Source of the DNA: an uncultured Eubacterium sp.
GTDB taxonomy: Bacteria; Bacillota; Clostridia; Lachnospirales; CAG-274
Assembly: GCA_900551755.1 (NCBI GenBank)
Contig: URXK01000002.1
Span: 62,001-126,000 of the forward strand
Direction of reading: 5' to 3'
DNA length: 64,000 bases
The position numbers and the translations under genes were made by a program. Under the pieces are notes generated by a model, which was not told where the DNA came from, made no database searches, and saw nothing but the letters and a program-made list of their open reading frames with translations. Shown here piece by piece: positions 25,439 through 35,533 of this stretch (its first letter is position 1; every line of letters starts with the position of its first letter).

Positions 25439-28400
25439 ATGATTAAAAAACTCAAAAAATCAGTTGCATTTTTGCTGTCAGTCATTCTGGCTATGATGAT
25501 TAATCTTCCAATTGGAACATCAGGCATATTTGACTCTTTGCTGACAGCAAAAGCAGCAGAAGTTAACACAAATAGTGGTATCACTATTAATGAAGCATCA
25601 ACTGTTGCTGTTTCACAACCTACAGCGGGTGATGGTACTAAAAGTACCCCATATCTGATAAGTACAGTCGGTGAATTGTACTGGTTTGCAGGGCTTGTAA
25701 ATGGTACACTAGAGGGGATTAACCAAAACAAGAATGCTTGTGCAAAGCTCACAGCCGATATTACGGTTAATCAAGGACTTCTTAATGATGATGGTACTAT
25801 TAAAAGAACAAGTGTTACTCAATGGAAGCCAATAGGTCTTTCATCAAGTAACCGTTATTTGGGTACATTTGACGGAAATGGTCATACTATAAGTGGACTG
25901 TACTGTTCTGGTGAGGAATATATTGGCTTTATTGGATACTTATCCAATAAGATTATAAACACCTCTATTGTAGATTCATACTTCTGTGGCAGTAAATATG
26001 TTGGTAGTATATGTGGCTATAATTATTATGGAGTGATTGAATATTGCTATTCTGATAATACTGTAAGTGGACTTACATCTGACACATATGTTGGCAGTGT
26101 ATGTGGCTATAATTATTATTCAAGTGATTCTTATTATGTAAAAAACTGTATAGCTATGATAAGTATTGAAAAAGGCTCATTAGGCAAACATTATACTATA
26201 AGTTATAGTGCTAGCAGCACAAATCGTTATGTATTCAAAAATATTCCTGATGACATTAATTTTTCCAACTATACTTATAATGTATATTACAAAGATGACT
26301 TTGCTAAAGGTAAAATTGTCTATGAAATAAATGGTTCTTCAAGTGCGGATACAGTAGTATGGCGACAAGACTTATCTTCTGAAAACAGCAGACCTGTTCC
26401 TAACGGTACAAGTGACAATCCTTCACCTATAGTATATTACAAATGCTTAAATACCTGTGCACCTATATATACCAACAGCACAGCTGAAGCCTCTCAGATA
26501 GAGCATAACTATGTTGACGGTATTTGTACAAATAATTGCGGTGTACCAAGCAAAAATGGTAGCTATTATCAGATTTATGATAAGGCACAGCTTTTAACAT
26601 TTGCAGAATATGCGAAAAACTGTACTAGTAGTTACAGTGATTATGTTTATGCCAATTTGATGGCTGATATAGACCTATCTTCTATAGATAATTGGAGACC
26701 TATTGGTAACACTAGCTTTGGTGAGTATAACGGCTATTTCAATGGAAACGGACATACAATTAGTGGTATAAAGTGTGAAGCAGACGAGGCAGGCTTTTTA
26801 GGTAATCTAAATTTTGGTTCAATAAATGGACTTAGAGTTGTTGACAGTTATTTTAAAGGACATAGTTACTGTGGTACTATTACAGCCAAAATTGATTTTG
26901 GAACAGTTAGTGATTGTTACAGTGATGCTACTATACAAGGCTTAACAGATAACACAAAGGTTTGTGGTATATCCTATGTTTATTTTGATTCTGGCTCAGT
27001 AAGAAACTGCCTTGCTAATGTAAATATTAGCGAAAATTCTAAAGGCGACCATTATGGAATAGCTGATAAGTATATTAAAGCCAGCTTCTACAGAATTAAT
27101 AGCAATCCTTCAAATGTTGCTGTAAAAGAGGGTTATGCAAAAATAGCATCAAACGAGGATATAGCAAGTGGTAAAATCACTTACTTATTAAATAATAAGT
27201 CCACATCATCCTCAGTAAAATGGCGACAGACAATCGGAGCAAAAGATTCTATGCCAAATAACACATCAGTAGGCGATATTGTATACGCTATGTATAAAGA
27301 CAGCTGTATACCTACCTATGTTAATGACAGTTCATTACCAGGCTACAGCAGCACTCCCGTTCATAATTTTATCAACGGTATATGTGAATATGGTTGTAAT
27401 ACACCTGAAAAAATAAATGATGTATATCAAATTTATAACTCGGCTCAACTCTTAGCTTTTGCTGAGTACAGCAAGGATTGTGGTTCCAGCAGTAATGTTA
27501 ATGGTAAGCTAATGGCTGATATTGACTTATCTTCTGTTGATAACTGGATGCCTATTGGAAATACAGCAAGAGAATACTATGGAACATTTGATGGCAATTC
27601 ACATACCATAAGAGGTATAAATTGCATAAATAGTAATGCAGGTTTATTTGCTGAGAATTATGGAACAATAGAAAATCTTATTATTACTGATAGTTATTTT
27701 GAAGGAACTTCATATGTTGCTCCAATTTCTACAGAAAATAATAAAACAATACAAAATTGTCGTACAAATGTTACTTTGAAGGGTACAAAATCAAATACAG
27801 TTGTTTGTGGTATAAGTTGTAATAATAATTCCAGTTATCCTACAAGGAATAATTTAGCTTTGATAAGTATTGCTGAAGGCTCTATTGGTAATCATTACGG
27901 CACAAACAATAAATATTTTTTAAACAGCTATTATAATGTTGTAGATAATGCTGCAGACGTTGAAATCACTCAGAATGATGCTGTCGAGGTAGACAGTAAA
28001 AAATTAGCAAGTGGTGAAGTGACATATCGTTTGAACAGCAATATTGATGATGAAACTACAGTATGGCGACAGGATTTATCTGTTAATAATAGCCTACCTA
28101 TTCCTGACAGTAGCAGTCCAATTGTATATGGCAAATATAATAATAGCTGTTTTGTATCTGTATATACAAATTCTGCTAAATTAAGCGGATATTCAAACAC
28201 ACCTGTACATAATTTTGTAGATGGTATTTGTACAAACGGTTGTGGCGAACTTGATTTTAAAGATAATGCCTATCTTATATATAATATCGACCAGTTTTTA
28301 AAGTTTGAAGACTATATTAAAGCTGATAATTATGTTAATGGCAAACTTATGAAAGACATTGATTTATCATCTATTTCAAACTGGACTCCTATGGGAGATA

Positions 28401-30013
28401 CTTCAAATAAATATTATGGTAATTTTAACGGAAACGGACATACCATAAGTGGTATGACTTGCAATAATAGCTATGCCGGCTTATTCTGTTACAATTATGG
28501 TACAATAAAGAACCTTAGTGTAATAAACAGCACAATAAAGTCTTCATCTTTTGGAGGCATAATTGCTGCAAATAATTACGGAACTATAGATAATTGTTAT
28601 GCAGATGCTTCTCTCAAAGGTACTAATAACTATGCTGATATGGGTGGTATAACAGGTTACAGCAATGATAATGGCAAATTTAATAATTGCTATGCAAGAA
28701 TAACTGTACCTAGTGGCTCTACAGGCAGATATTATCCAATAAGTTACGGTTATGGTAATATTAATAATTGCTATTATACAGTAGTTAATAAAGATGCAAA
28801 TGTTACCTTTAATGAAACTCCTGCTATTGAAACAAGTAATGAATCTGTAGCAAACGGAGAATTAACATATAAGTTAAACAAATCCGTATCTGATGATACA
28901 GCAATATGGCGACAGGATTTATCTGCTAATAATAGCGTACCTATGCCTAGCATAACTGGTCCTATTGTATATGCAGTTTATGGTGGCAAGTGTATTGCAT
29001 CTTCATATTCAAATACTGCTGATTCAAAAGATTCAAAACCTATCCATAATTATGTAGATGGTGTTTGTCAGAATGGCTGTGGTGAGTTAATGTTAGAGGA
29101 TAACTATTATCTAATTTATAATGTTGACCAGCTTGTAAAGTTTAAAGAATATGTTAGTATTGATAATACTGTTAATGGTAGGCTTATGGCAGATATAGAT
29201 TTATCAGCTATTGAAAATTGGTCACCTATAGGTAATTCATACAATAAGTTTTATGGTATCTTTGACGGTAATGGATACAGCATAAGCGGTTTGACTTGCA
29301 ACAATAGCTATGCCGGCTTATTCTATTACAATTATGGTACAATAAAGAACCTTAGTATAATAAACAGCACTTTACAAGGTTCAAAATATGTGGGTGCAGT
29401 TGCAGCATATAATTATGGAACTATAACTGATTGTTACGCAGATGTTTCTATTAAGGGTACCGAAAGCAGTGCTTATTATGGTGGTATATCCTATTGCTAT
29501 TATAATAGTACTGGTAGAGTTAATAATTGCTACGCAAGGATAACTATACCAGAAGGTTCTGTAGGCAAATGCTATACAATAAGCTATAGCAATTCTTCTT
29601 ATTGCTATTATACTATCGTCGCAAATAATGCCAATACTTCTGTCTATTCAAATGGTACTAAAGTAAGTGATGAGGATTTAGCAAGTGGTATGCTTACTTA
29701 TAAACTAAACAAATCATTATCTGATAACTCTGTAGTATGGCGACAAAATTTATCTGTTGAAGGTAGCAGACCTGTTCCTGATAGCAGAGGTAAGATTGTT
29801 TTCTTAAATAATAATGTTTATCAAAATAGCCAAAAAGCTGGTGATGTTAGTGGCGACAATATTGTTAATAGTACCGATGCTGCACTTGTATTAAAGTATA
29901 TAAATGGTTTAACTACACTTACTGAATTTGCTCGTACTGTTGCTGATATAAACAGTGATGGTAAGATTGATATTTTTGATGTAATTGGTATTTTGAACCT
30001 ACAAGAAAATTAA
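25439..30013 (+). CDS. Giant secreted protein with five GLUG-like repeats and dockerin module
   Basis: A 1,524-residue exported protein. Residues 1-40 are a signal peptide ending near AKAAE. Five units of about 220-270 residues follow; each has a QLL-FAEY start, a DIDLSS-DNW-PIGNT segment, FNGNGHTISG, a block of NYGTI and NCYA strands that resemble GLUG repeats of right-handed beta helices, and a closing LASG-TY-LN-VWRQDLS. Between units stands HNFVDGICTNGCG. Residues 1468-1524 are a dockerin-like pair: GDVSGDNIVNSTDAALVLKY and ADINSDGKIDIFDV, with Ca-binding Asp/Asn. No catalytic site is seen; adhesion or substrate binding on a cellulosome-like complex is inferred. GGAGG precedes the ATG. 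Confidence 0.85.
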   Translation: MIKKLKKSVAFLLSVILAMMINLPIGTSGIFDSLLTAKAAEVNTNSGITINEASTVAVSQPTAGDGTKSTPYLISTVGELYWFAGLVNGTLEGINQNKNACAKLTADITVNQGLLNDDGTIKRTSVTQWKPIGLSSSNRYLGTFDGNGHTISGLYCSGEEYIGFIGYLSNKIINTSIVDSYFCGSKYVGSICGYNYYGVIEYCYSDNTVSGLTSDTYVGSVCGYNYYSSDSYYVKNCIAMISIEKGSLGKHYTISYSASSTNRYVFKNIPDDINFSNYTYNVYYKDDFAKGKIVYEINGSSSADTVVWRQDLSSENSRPVPNGTSDNPSPIVYYKCLNTCAPIYTNSTAEASQIEHNYVDGICTNNCGVPSKNGSYYQIYDKAQLLTFAEYAKNCTSSYSDYVYANLMADIDLSSIDNWRPIGNTSFGEYNGYFNGNGHTISGIKCEADEAGFLGNLNFGSINGLRVVDSYFKGHSYCGTITAKIDFGTVSDCYSDATIQGLTDNTKVCGISYVYFDSGSVRNCLANVNISENSKGDHYGIADKYIKASFYRINSNPSNVAVKEGYAKIASNEDIASGKITYLLNNKSTSSSVKWRQTIGAKDSMPNNTSVGDIVYAMYKDSCIPTYVNDSSLPGYSSTPVHNFINGICEYGCNTPEKINDVYQIYNSAQLLAFAEYSKDCGSSSNVNGKLMADIDLSSVDNWMPIGNTAREYYGTFDGNSHTIRGINCINSNAGLFAENYGTIENLIITDSYFEGTSYVAPISTENNKTIQNCRTNVTLKGTKSNTVVCGISCNNNSSYPTRNNLALISIAEGSIGNHYGTNNKYFLNSYYNVVDNAADVEITQNDAVEVDSKKLASGEVTYRLNSNIDDETTVWRQDLSVNNSLPIPDSSSPIVYGKYNNSCFVSVYTNSAKLSGYSNTPVHNFVDGICTNGCGELDFKDNAYLIYNIDQFLKFEDYIKADNYVNGKLMKDIDLSSISNWTPMGDTSNKYYGNFNGNGHTISGMTCNNSYAGLFCYNYGTIKNLSVINSTIKSSSFGGIIAANNYGTIDNCYADASLKGTNNYADMGGITGYSNDNGKFNNCYARITVPSGSTGRYYPISYGYGNINNCYYTVVNKDANVTFNETPAIETSNESVANGELTYKLNKSVSDDTAIWRQDLSANNSVPMPSITGPIVYAVYGGKCIASSYSNTADSKDSKPIHNYVDGVCQNGCGELMLEDNYYLIYNVDQLVKFKEYVSIDNTVNGRLMADIDLSAIENWSPIGNSYNKFYGIFDGNGYSISGLTCNNSYAGLFYYNYGTIKNLSIINSTLQGSKYVGAVAAYNYGTITDCYADVSIKGTESSAYYGGISYCYYNSTGRVNNCYARITIPEGSVGKCYTISYSNSSYCYYTIVANNANTSVYSNGTKVSDEDLASGMLTYKLNKSLSDNSVVWRQNLSVEGSRPVPDSRGKIVFLNNNVYQNSQKAGDVSGDNIVNSTDAALVLKYINGLTTLTEFARTVADINSDGKIDIFDVIGILNLQEN

Positions 30014-30086
30014 ACTATTATCAAACTTATTGCATAAAGATTTAATTATAAATATGTTGTCAACTCAAATAAGATAAAATTGGCAG

Positions 30087-30125
30087 AAAAAAGGCACTTA
30101 CAAAATAAATGTAAGTGCCTTTTTG
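30087..30125. terminator. Bidirectional terminator
   Basis: AAGGCACTTACA (30091-30102) pairs with TGTAAGTGCCTT (30110-30121); A-run on the left, T-run on the right, between convergent genes. Confidence 0.9.
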
Positions 30126-30147
30126 TATTAATCAACAACAATCCAAA

Positions 30148-30498
30148 TCAATCAATATCAATAACATCATTATCTTTATTAACAAGCCAAATTCTATAAA
30201 ATCCCAATTCCCTTTTAAGTACCTTAAGCATAAACACAATAACAGCAATGTCATCAATTTGACCAATGACAGGTATAAAATCTGGTATTAAGTCAAAGGG
30301 GCTTAATATATAAACCATACATACGCATACAATAACACTAGTTCTCTTTGAAATATGTTTATAATCACCCTTTGCCCAATCCATAATCATTAAGCAAAAA
30401 GTCTTAATATCAGCCTTATAAGTAACAAGCTGTGGTGTTGAATCCACAGCCTGCATAATACTTGAAACAAATTTTTTAACTTTTTTGATATTTACCAT
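30148..30498 (-). CDS. YkvA-family (DUF1232) membrane protein
   Basis: A 116-residue protein with the DUF1232 signature SPFDLIPDFIPVIGQIDD around residue 75, between hydrophobic segments. Function unknown. The ATG at 30498 follows AAAGGAATGATA; the longer frame to 30558 overlaps the upstream gene and lacks a ribosome site. It lies four bases after the PEGA protein gene and is probably co-transcribed. Confidence 0.8.
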   Translation of the reverse strand: MVNIKKVKKFVSSIMQAVDSTPQLVTYKADIKTFCLMIMDWAKGDYKHISKRTSVIVCVCMVYILSPFDLIPDFIPVIGQIDDIAVIVFMLKVLKRELGFYRIWLVNKDNDVIDID

Positions 30499-30502
30499 AT
30501 TA

Positions 30503-31831
30503 TCATTCCTTTGAAAGATTAAAACTACCTGAAATTTCCTGTCCATCAACAGATACATTTATCTGCTTGCTTTGTGAAGTATATCCATTACAAACAGCCT
30601 TTGCAACATAAGAACCTAAGGCAAGCTGAACCTTTACTGAACCCTTGCCAATGTACTTATCATTAATATAGATTTCAGCATCACTTGGTGTTGCTGTCAA
30701 ATTAACAATACCAGATTTATTAGCCTTATCAAGTTTAACCTTTAATGTATTTTGGTCAGCATCAATAGTAACACTACCAGAAAAATCACTATAGCCATCT
30801 TTTGTAGCTCTTACCTTATATTCACCATAAGGAAGAAGAATTGACTCATTTTCATCATATTCCTTATCATTAATGTAAAGTGTATAATCGTTTACATTAG
30901 AATAAACAGTTAAAGCACCTGTACTAACAACAACTTTTGATAAATCAAGTACATAAGGTGTTTCAGCAGAAACAGAAACTTCCTTTGTTATATCTGATAT
31001 ATTCTTACCCTTTATTACTACAGTATGACTACCCTCGCCTAATGTAACATAAGGACTGCCTATATCAACTGTTGTATCCTTACCATCAATCTTTACTCTA
31101 GCACTCTTAATATTATTAATATTTCTAAGTTCAAGAGTACCGTGCCCCTGAACTACAACAATGCTATAAACCTTGTCAGTTATTCCATTGTTATAGCCTG
31201 TAAGTTTTACAGTATCCATAGGACTTATATTTTCAAGAGTAAGAGCCTTACCATTTTTATCAGATACAGAAATTGTATTTTCATCATATTTATATGACGC
31301 ATCTTTATGTTCCTTAGAATCTGTACCAAATTTAACAAGTTTAGCTGTCTTGTTTATTCTAGCATCAGTGTCGTTAAATGTCCAAGCATTTTCACATTCC
31401 TTAAGTTCTTCAAGATTTTTATCCTTATCAAAAACATAAGTATATAAATCACCAACACTAATATCTTCAGCCTTTGTGGCCTTAGGGAAAATAGTCTTAT
31501 TAGTAACAGTAACAGTGTTAGATGTATCATTTTTAAGACTTTTAAATGTTACCTGTATTTCATCATCATTTGTGTTTACAGCAGTAACAACAGCATCAAT
31601 ATCAGAACCAATCAAATTAGCCTGTGCCTGACCTGCAATATCATTGGCAGAGAATGTATCAGTAGATATTTCACCCTCTGAATCAGCCATCATATAAGTA
31701 TAAACAACAGAAAAACTTCCTATACCTACAAACAAGCCAATTACTGTAACTAACACAATAACAGCTGGTGTAACATCTCTTTTCTTTCTCTTATAAGTAG
31801 TTAATTCATTTTTGCTTTTATTCTTAGCCAT
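30503..31831 (-). CDS. Membrane-anchored PEGA-domain protein
   Basis: A 442-residue protein with a basic cytoplasmic N-terminus, one membrane helix (about 22-48) and a large outside part. The last 140 residues contain two clear PEGA repeats: TLYINDKEYDENES...LPYGEYKVRATKDGY and AEIYINDKYIGKGS...LALGSYVAKAVCNGY; a third, degenerate one may precede them (RVKIDGKDTTVD...LGEGSHTVVIKG). PEGA domains are surface beta-sandwiches found on cell-wall proteins; activity is unknown. AGGAGTATTTAT precedes the ATG. About 270 bases upstream separate it from the divergent nfnA. Confidence 0.78.
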   Translation of the reverse strand: MAKNKSKNELTTYKRKKRDVTPAVIVLVTVIGLFVGIGSFSVVYTYMMADSEGEISTDTFSANDIAGQAQANLIGSDIDAVVTAVNTNDDEIQVTFKSLKNDTSNTVTVTNKTIFPKATKAEDISVGDLYTYVFDKDKNLEELKECENAWTFNDTDARINKTAKLVKFGTDSKEHKDASYKYDENTISVSDKNGKALTLENISPMDTVKLTGYNNGITDKVYSIVVVQGHGTLELRNINNIKSARVKIDGKDTTVDIGSPYVTLGEGSHTVVIKGKNISDITKEVSVSAETPYVLDLSKVVVSTGALTVYSNVNDYTLYINDKEYDENESILLPYGEYKVRATKDGYSDFSGSVTIDADQNTLKVKLDKANKSGIVNLTATPSDAEIYINDKYIGKGSVKVQLALGSYVAKAVCNGYTSQSKQINVSVDGQEISGSFNLSKE

Positions 31832-32105
31832 ATAAATACTCCTAATATAAATATAGTAAGCATAATGCTCCGTATACTATATTGTAATGGCAAACAGAAA
31901 AAATAACAAGACTTTTTTTTAAAATAATAAAATATATTTTAAGAATACAATTTATCATTTATGCTATATTAATAAAAGTTAAAAATATTTTTAGCAAATT
32001 TGCACAAAAGAATATTTTTTATATTTTTTTAATAAAAAAATTGTTTAAATTTTAACGAAGTTGTTGTATAATTAAAGGATAGAATTATTTGTTAGGAGGA
32101 TAACT

Positions 32106-32996
32106 ATGTACAAAATTGTAAAGAAGCAGATGCTTACACCAACAATTTTCGAAATGAAAATTGAAGCACCTCGTATTGCAAAGTCTGCATTACCAGGTCA
32201 GTTTATTATTCTTAGAATAGACGAAAAAGGTGAAAGAATACCTTTAACTATTTCTGATTATGACCCTGTTGAAGGCACTGTTTCAATTGTAACTCAGGCT
32301 GTAGGTAAGTCTACTATGGAACTTATGGGATATAATGAAGGTGATTATATTGCTGACTTTGTTGGTCCTTTAGGTTGCCCAAGTGACCTTTGTGATGAAA
32401 GTCCTGAAGAATTAGCTAAGAAGAATATTATATTTGTTGCCGGTGGTGTTGGTGCCGCTCCAATTTACCCACAGGTTAAGTGGTTAAAGCAACACGGCAT
32501 TAAGGCTGATGTACTTATTGGTGCAAGAAATAAGGATTTACTTATTTTAGTTGACGAAATGAAGGAAGTTGCAGAAAATGTTTACATAGCAACTGATGAT
32601 GGTACTGCTGGTTTCTCTGGTAGAGCTACTGACTTACTTGAAGATTTAGTAAAAAATCAGGGTAAGGAATATAACCACGCTGTTGTAATTGGTCCAATGA
32701 TTATGATGAAGTTCACTTCAATGACAACTAAGGCTTTAGGTATTCCAACAATTGTCAGCCTTAACCCAATTATGGTTGATGGTACTGGTATGTGCGGTGC
32801 CTGTCGTGTAGTTGTTGATGGCGAAGTTAAGTTTGCTTGTGTTGACGGTCCAGAGTTTGATGGTCACAAGGTAGATTATGATGGTGCAATGAGAAGACAA
32901 ACTATGTACAAGACTGAAGAAGGTCAGGCTAAACTTAAGTTTGAAGAAGGCAACACTCATAAAAATGGTGGTTGCGGATGCGGAGGTGACAAGTAA
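32106..32996 (+). CDS. nfnA: NfnA: NADH-dependent reduced ferredoxin:NADP+ oxidoreductase subunit A
   Basis: FAD/[2Fe-2S] subunit of the bifurcating Nfn complex, 296 residues; it handles NADH and FAD. The FAD domain has ERIPLTISDYD; the nucleotide domain has FVAGGVGAAPIYP; the cluster ligands are in GTGMCGACRVVVDG plus Cys of KFACVDGPEFDG. The C-terminus ends GGCGCGGDK, a Gly/Cys tail. TTAGGAGGATAACT precedes the ATG. TATAAT at 32067-32072 is a likely -10. It overlaps nfnB by one base (TAATG). An alternative name is sulfide dehydrogenase beta subunit. Confidence 0.92.
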   Translation: MYKIVKKQMLTPTIFEMKIEAPRIAKSALPGQFIILRIDEKGERIPLTISDYDPVEGTVSIVTQAVGKSTMELMGYNEGDYIADFVGPLGCPSDLCDESPEELAKKNIIFVAGGVGAAPIYPQVKWLKQHGIKADVLIGARNKDLLILVDEMKEVAENVYIATDDGTAGFSGRATDLLEDLVKNQGKEYNHAVVIGPMIMMKFTSMTTKALGIPTIVSLNPIMVDGTGMCGACRVVVDGEVKFACVDGPEFDGHKVDYDGAMRRQTMYKTEEGQAKLKFEEGNTHKNGGCGCGGDK

Positions 32997-34381
32997 TGGC
33001 TATTAATTTTACAAAAGTCCCTGTTAGAGAACAGGACCCAAAGGTAAGAGCAACAAATTTTGAAGAAGTATGTCTTGGTTACAACGAAGAAGAGGCTGTT
33101 ACTGAAGCCCAGAGATGTCTTCATTGTAAAAATCCTATGTGTGTTAAGGGTTGTCCTGTAAACATTGATATTCCTGGTTTTATTAGTCACTTAAAAGAAA
33201 AAGATTTTGAAGGTGCTGCTAGAGAAATTGCTAAATATTCTGCCCTTCCTGCTGTTTGTGGTCGTGTCTGTCCTCAGGAAACACAGTGTGAAGGTAAGTG
33301 TGTACTTGGCAACAAGGGTGATGCTGTATCTATTGGTAAACTTGAAAGATTTACTGCTGATTGGGCAAGAGAAAACAACATTGACCTTGCTACAAAGGCT
33401 GAGGCTAAGGGTAAGAGCGTAGCTGTTATTGGTGCTGGTCCTGCTGGTTTAACTTGTGCTGGTGACCTTGCTAAGAAGGGCTATGATGTTACAATTTTTG
33501 AAGCACTTCACAAAGCTGGTGGTGTATTAAGCTATGGTATTCCAGAATTTAGACTTCCTAAGAATACAGTAGTTGCACACGAAGTTGAAAATATTAAAAA
33601 GCTTGGTGTTAAGATTGAAACTAATGTTATCATTGGTAAGACTGTTTCTATTGACCAGCTTTTAAGCGATGAAGGCTTTGATGCTGTATTTATCGGTTCT
33701 GGTGCAGGTCTTCCTAAGTTTATGAATATTCCTGGCGAAACAGCTATGGGCGTTGTATCAGCTAACGAATATCTTACAAGAGTAAACTTAATGAGAGCTT
33801 TTGATGAAGAATATGATACACCTGTAAGAACTGGCAAGAAGGTTGCCGTTGTTGGTGGTGGTAATGTAGCAATGGACGCTGTAAGAACAGCATTAAGACT
33901 TGGTGCAGAGGCACACATTGTTTATAGAAGAAGTGAAGCTGAACTTCCTGCAAGAGCTGAAGAAATTCACCACGCTAAAGAAGAAGGCGTTATTTTTGAT
34001 ACACTTACTAACCCTGTTGAAATCCTTGTTGATGAAAACGGTTGGGTATCTGGTATGAAGTGTGTTAAGATGGAATTAGGCGAACCTGATGAAAGTGGCA
34101 GAAGACGCCCTGTTGAAGTTCCTAATTCAGAATTTGTTATGGATGTAGATATGGTAGTAATGAGTTTAGGTACTTCTCCTAACCCACTTATTAGCTCAAC
34201 TACTCCAGGTCTTGATATTAACAAGAGAAAGTGTATCGTAGCTGAAGAAGAAACAGGTTTAACATCTAAGGAAGGTGTTTATGCTGGTGGTGATGCTGTA
34301 ACAGGTGCTGCTACAGTTATTCTTGCTATGGGTGCTGGTAAGCACGCAGCAGCAGCTATTGATGAATACTTAAGCAAATAA
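32996..34381 (+). CDS. nfnB: NfnB: NADPH-binding subunit of the Nfn transhydrogenase
   Basis: A 461-residue GltA-like flavoprotein that holds two [4Fe-4S] clusters and the bifurcating FAD. The N-terminal cluster ligands are in CLHCKNPMCVKGCPV and CGRVCPQETQCEGKC. FAD motif VIGAGPAGLTCAGDLAKKG lies near residue 142, and the NADPH motif VVGGGNVAMDAVRTALRLGA near 282. Being paired with nfnA rather than with a large glutamate synthase favours Nfn over glutamate synthase small subunit. The complex couples ferredoxin and NADH to NADPH in the cytoplasm. Confidence 0.92.
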   Translation: MAINFTKVPVREQDPKVRATNFEEVCLGYNEEEAVTEAQRCLHCKNPMCVKGCPVNIDIPGFISHLKEKDFEGAAREIAKYSALPAVCGRVCPQETQCEGKCVLGNKGDAVSIGKLERFTADWARENNIDLATKAEAKGKSVAVIGAGPAGLTCAGDLAKKGYDVTIFEALHKAGGVLSYGIPEFRLPKNTVVAHEVENIKKLGVKIETNVIIGKTVSIDQLLSDEGFDAVFIGSGAGLPKFMNIPGETAMGVVSANEYLTRVNLMRAFDEEYDTPVRTGKKVAVVGGGNVAMDAVRTALRLGAEAHIVYRRSEAELPARAEEIHHAKEEGVIFDTLTNPVEILVDENGWVSGMKCVKMELGEPDESGRRRPVEVPNSEFVMDVDMVVMSLGTSPNPLISSTTPGLDINKRKCIVAEEETGLTSKEGVYAGGDAVTGAATVILAMGAGKHAAAAIDEYLSK

Positions 34382-34390
34382 TAATAATAT

Positions 34391-34416
34391 TTAAAGGGCT
34401 GTTTTCAGCCCTTTAA
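34391..34416 (+). terminator. Hairpin after nfnB
   Basis: TTAAAGGGCTG (34391-34401), loop TTTT, CAGCCCTTTAA (34406-34416). The following T-run is weak. Confidence 0.65.
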
Positions 34417-34631
34417 TATTATCAAAAGCAATCATCTACATAAAATAATACTATTTTCTCTTATTATATTTGTTCAAGAATTTACTTTCAATTTCTTTTT
34501 CTTTACTATTTTATCCACAAATAATTAATAAAGTTTTTCTTACATTTTTATTACCAATATTGACATTATTTTCCAAATTTGTTAATATAAATACATAAAA
34601 TAAAAGATATAATTATATAAGAGGTGTAAAA

Positions 34632-34940
34632 ATGAAGTCAACGGGTATTGTTAGAAAAATTGACGCATTAGGTAGAATGGTTCTGCCCAGTGAACTTAGA
34701 GCAAATTTTAACCTAAAAGAAGGCGATGCTCTTGAAATATTTACTAGTAATGATATGATTGTGCTTAAAAAATACACACCAGCCGACATATTTACTGGAG
34801 AAATGGATAACTTGATTGAATATAAAGGCAAAAAGGTGTCTGTCAACACAATTAAGGAACTTGCAAGAATAGCAGGTCTTAAAATTAATGATAACAAAAA
34901 CATTTTAGAAGATGATTTTGAAATTGATGACCCAATGTAA
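34632..34940 (+). CDS. AbrB/SpoVT-family transition regulator
   Basis: A 102-residue regulator. The swapped-hairpin domain fills residues 1-50: MKSTGIVRKIDALGRMVLP and ELRANFNLKEGDALEIF. The C-terminal half (EYKGKKVSVNTIKELARIAG) is not the SpoVT GAF domain and is unlike Bacillus AbrB; similar forms are common in Clostridia. Length is close to AbrB (about 95). It would bind AT-rich promoters during the shift to stationary phase. AGAGGTG precedes the ATG. A TATAAT at 34608-34613 may be its -10. Confidence 0.88.
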   Translation: MKSTGIVRKIDALGRMVLPSELRANFNLKEGDALEIFTSNDMIVLKKYTPADIFTGEMDNLIEYKGKKVSVNTIKELARIAGLKINDNKNILEDDFEIDDPM

Positions 34941-34973
34941 AATTTTACAACACATTATTAGGAGGTTATTACT

Positions 34974-35450
34974 ATGTCAATGAGAGTTGGTTTAGGTTAT
35001 GATGTGCATAAACTTGCAGAAAATAGAAAACTTATTATAGGTGGTGTTGATATTCCTTATGAAAAAGGACTTTTAGGTCATTCTGATGCTGATGTACTTA
35101 TTCATGCTATAATGGACGCTTTATTAGGTGCATCTAAATTAGGCGACATAGGCGTTCTATTTCCAGACACAGACCCTAAGTATAAAGGAATTTCAAGTAT
35201 AACACTTTTAAAATATGTTAAAGAAGAAATGGACAAAAAAAATATTAGAATAGTTAATATTGATTCTATTATTGTTGCTCAAAAACCTAAAATGAGACCA
35301 TATATAGCAGAAATGGAAGAAAATATCGCAAAGGCTTTAAATATTAAGGTTGATGATATAAATGTAAAGGCTACTACTGAAGAAGAATTAGGCTTTACTG
35401 GCAGTGGTGAAGGTATTTCTTCTAAAGCAGTTTGTATGATTGAAATGTAA
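34974..35450 (+). CDS. ispF: 2-C-methyl-D-erythritol 2,4-cyclodiphosphate synthase
   Basis: Closes the cyclodiphosphate ring in the non-mevalonate isoprenoid pathway. The 158-residue protein shows GYDVHKL (zinc Asp and His, residues 8-14), [30 protein letters not shown], and the end motif [19 protein letters not shown] (in parts KATTEEELG and FTGSGEGI). AGGAGGT precedes the ATG. No other isoprenoid gene is near. Confidence 0.97.
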   Translation: MSMRVGLGYDVHKLAENRKLIIGGVDIPYEKGLLGHSDADVLIHAIMDALLGASKLGDIGVLFPDTDPKYKGISSITLLKYVKEEMDKKNIRIVNIDSIIVAQKPKMRPYIAEMEENIAKALNIKVDDINVKATTEEELGFTGSGEGISSKAVCMIEM

Positions 35451-35452
35451 TA

Positions 35453-35481
35453 AATCCCCTATGTTTAAAACATAGGGGATT
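35453..35481. terminator. Bidirectional terminator after ispF
   Basis: Perfect stem AATCCCCTATGTTT with AAACATAGGGGATT (35453-35481) followed by TTT, between convergent ispF and purD. Confidence 0.85.
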
Positions 35482-35533
35482 TTATTCTGTGGATAAAGCA
35501 ATGTTATTACTTCATCTTTTATAGTCAAATATA

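Noticed and set aside
32996..34381. Glutamate synthase small subunit
   Set aside because: It directly follows and overlaps nfnA, and no large glutamate synthase subunit is adjacent, so NfnB is the better name.
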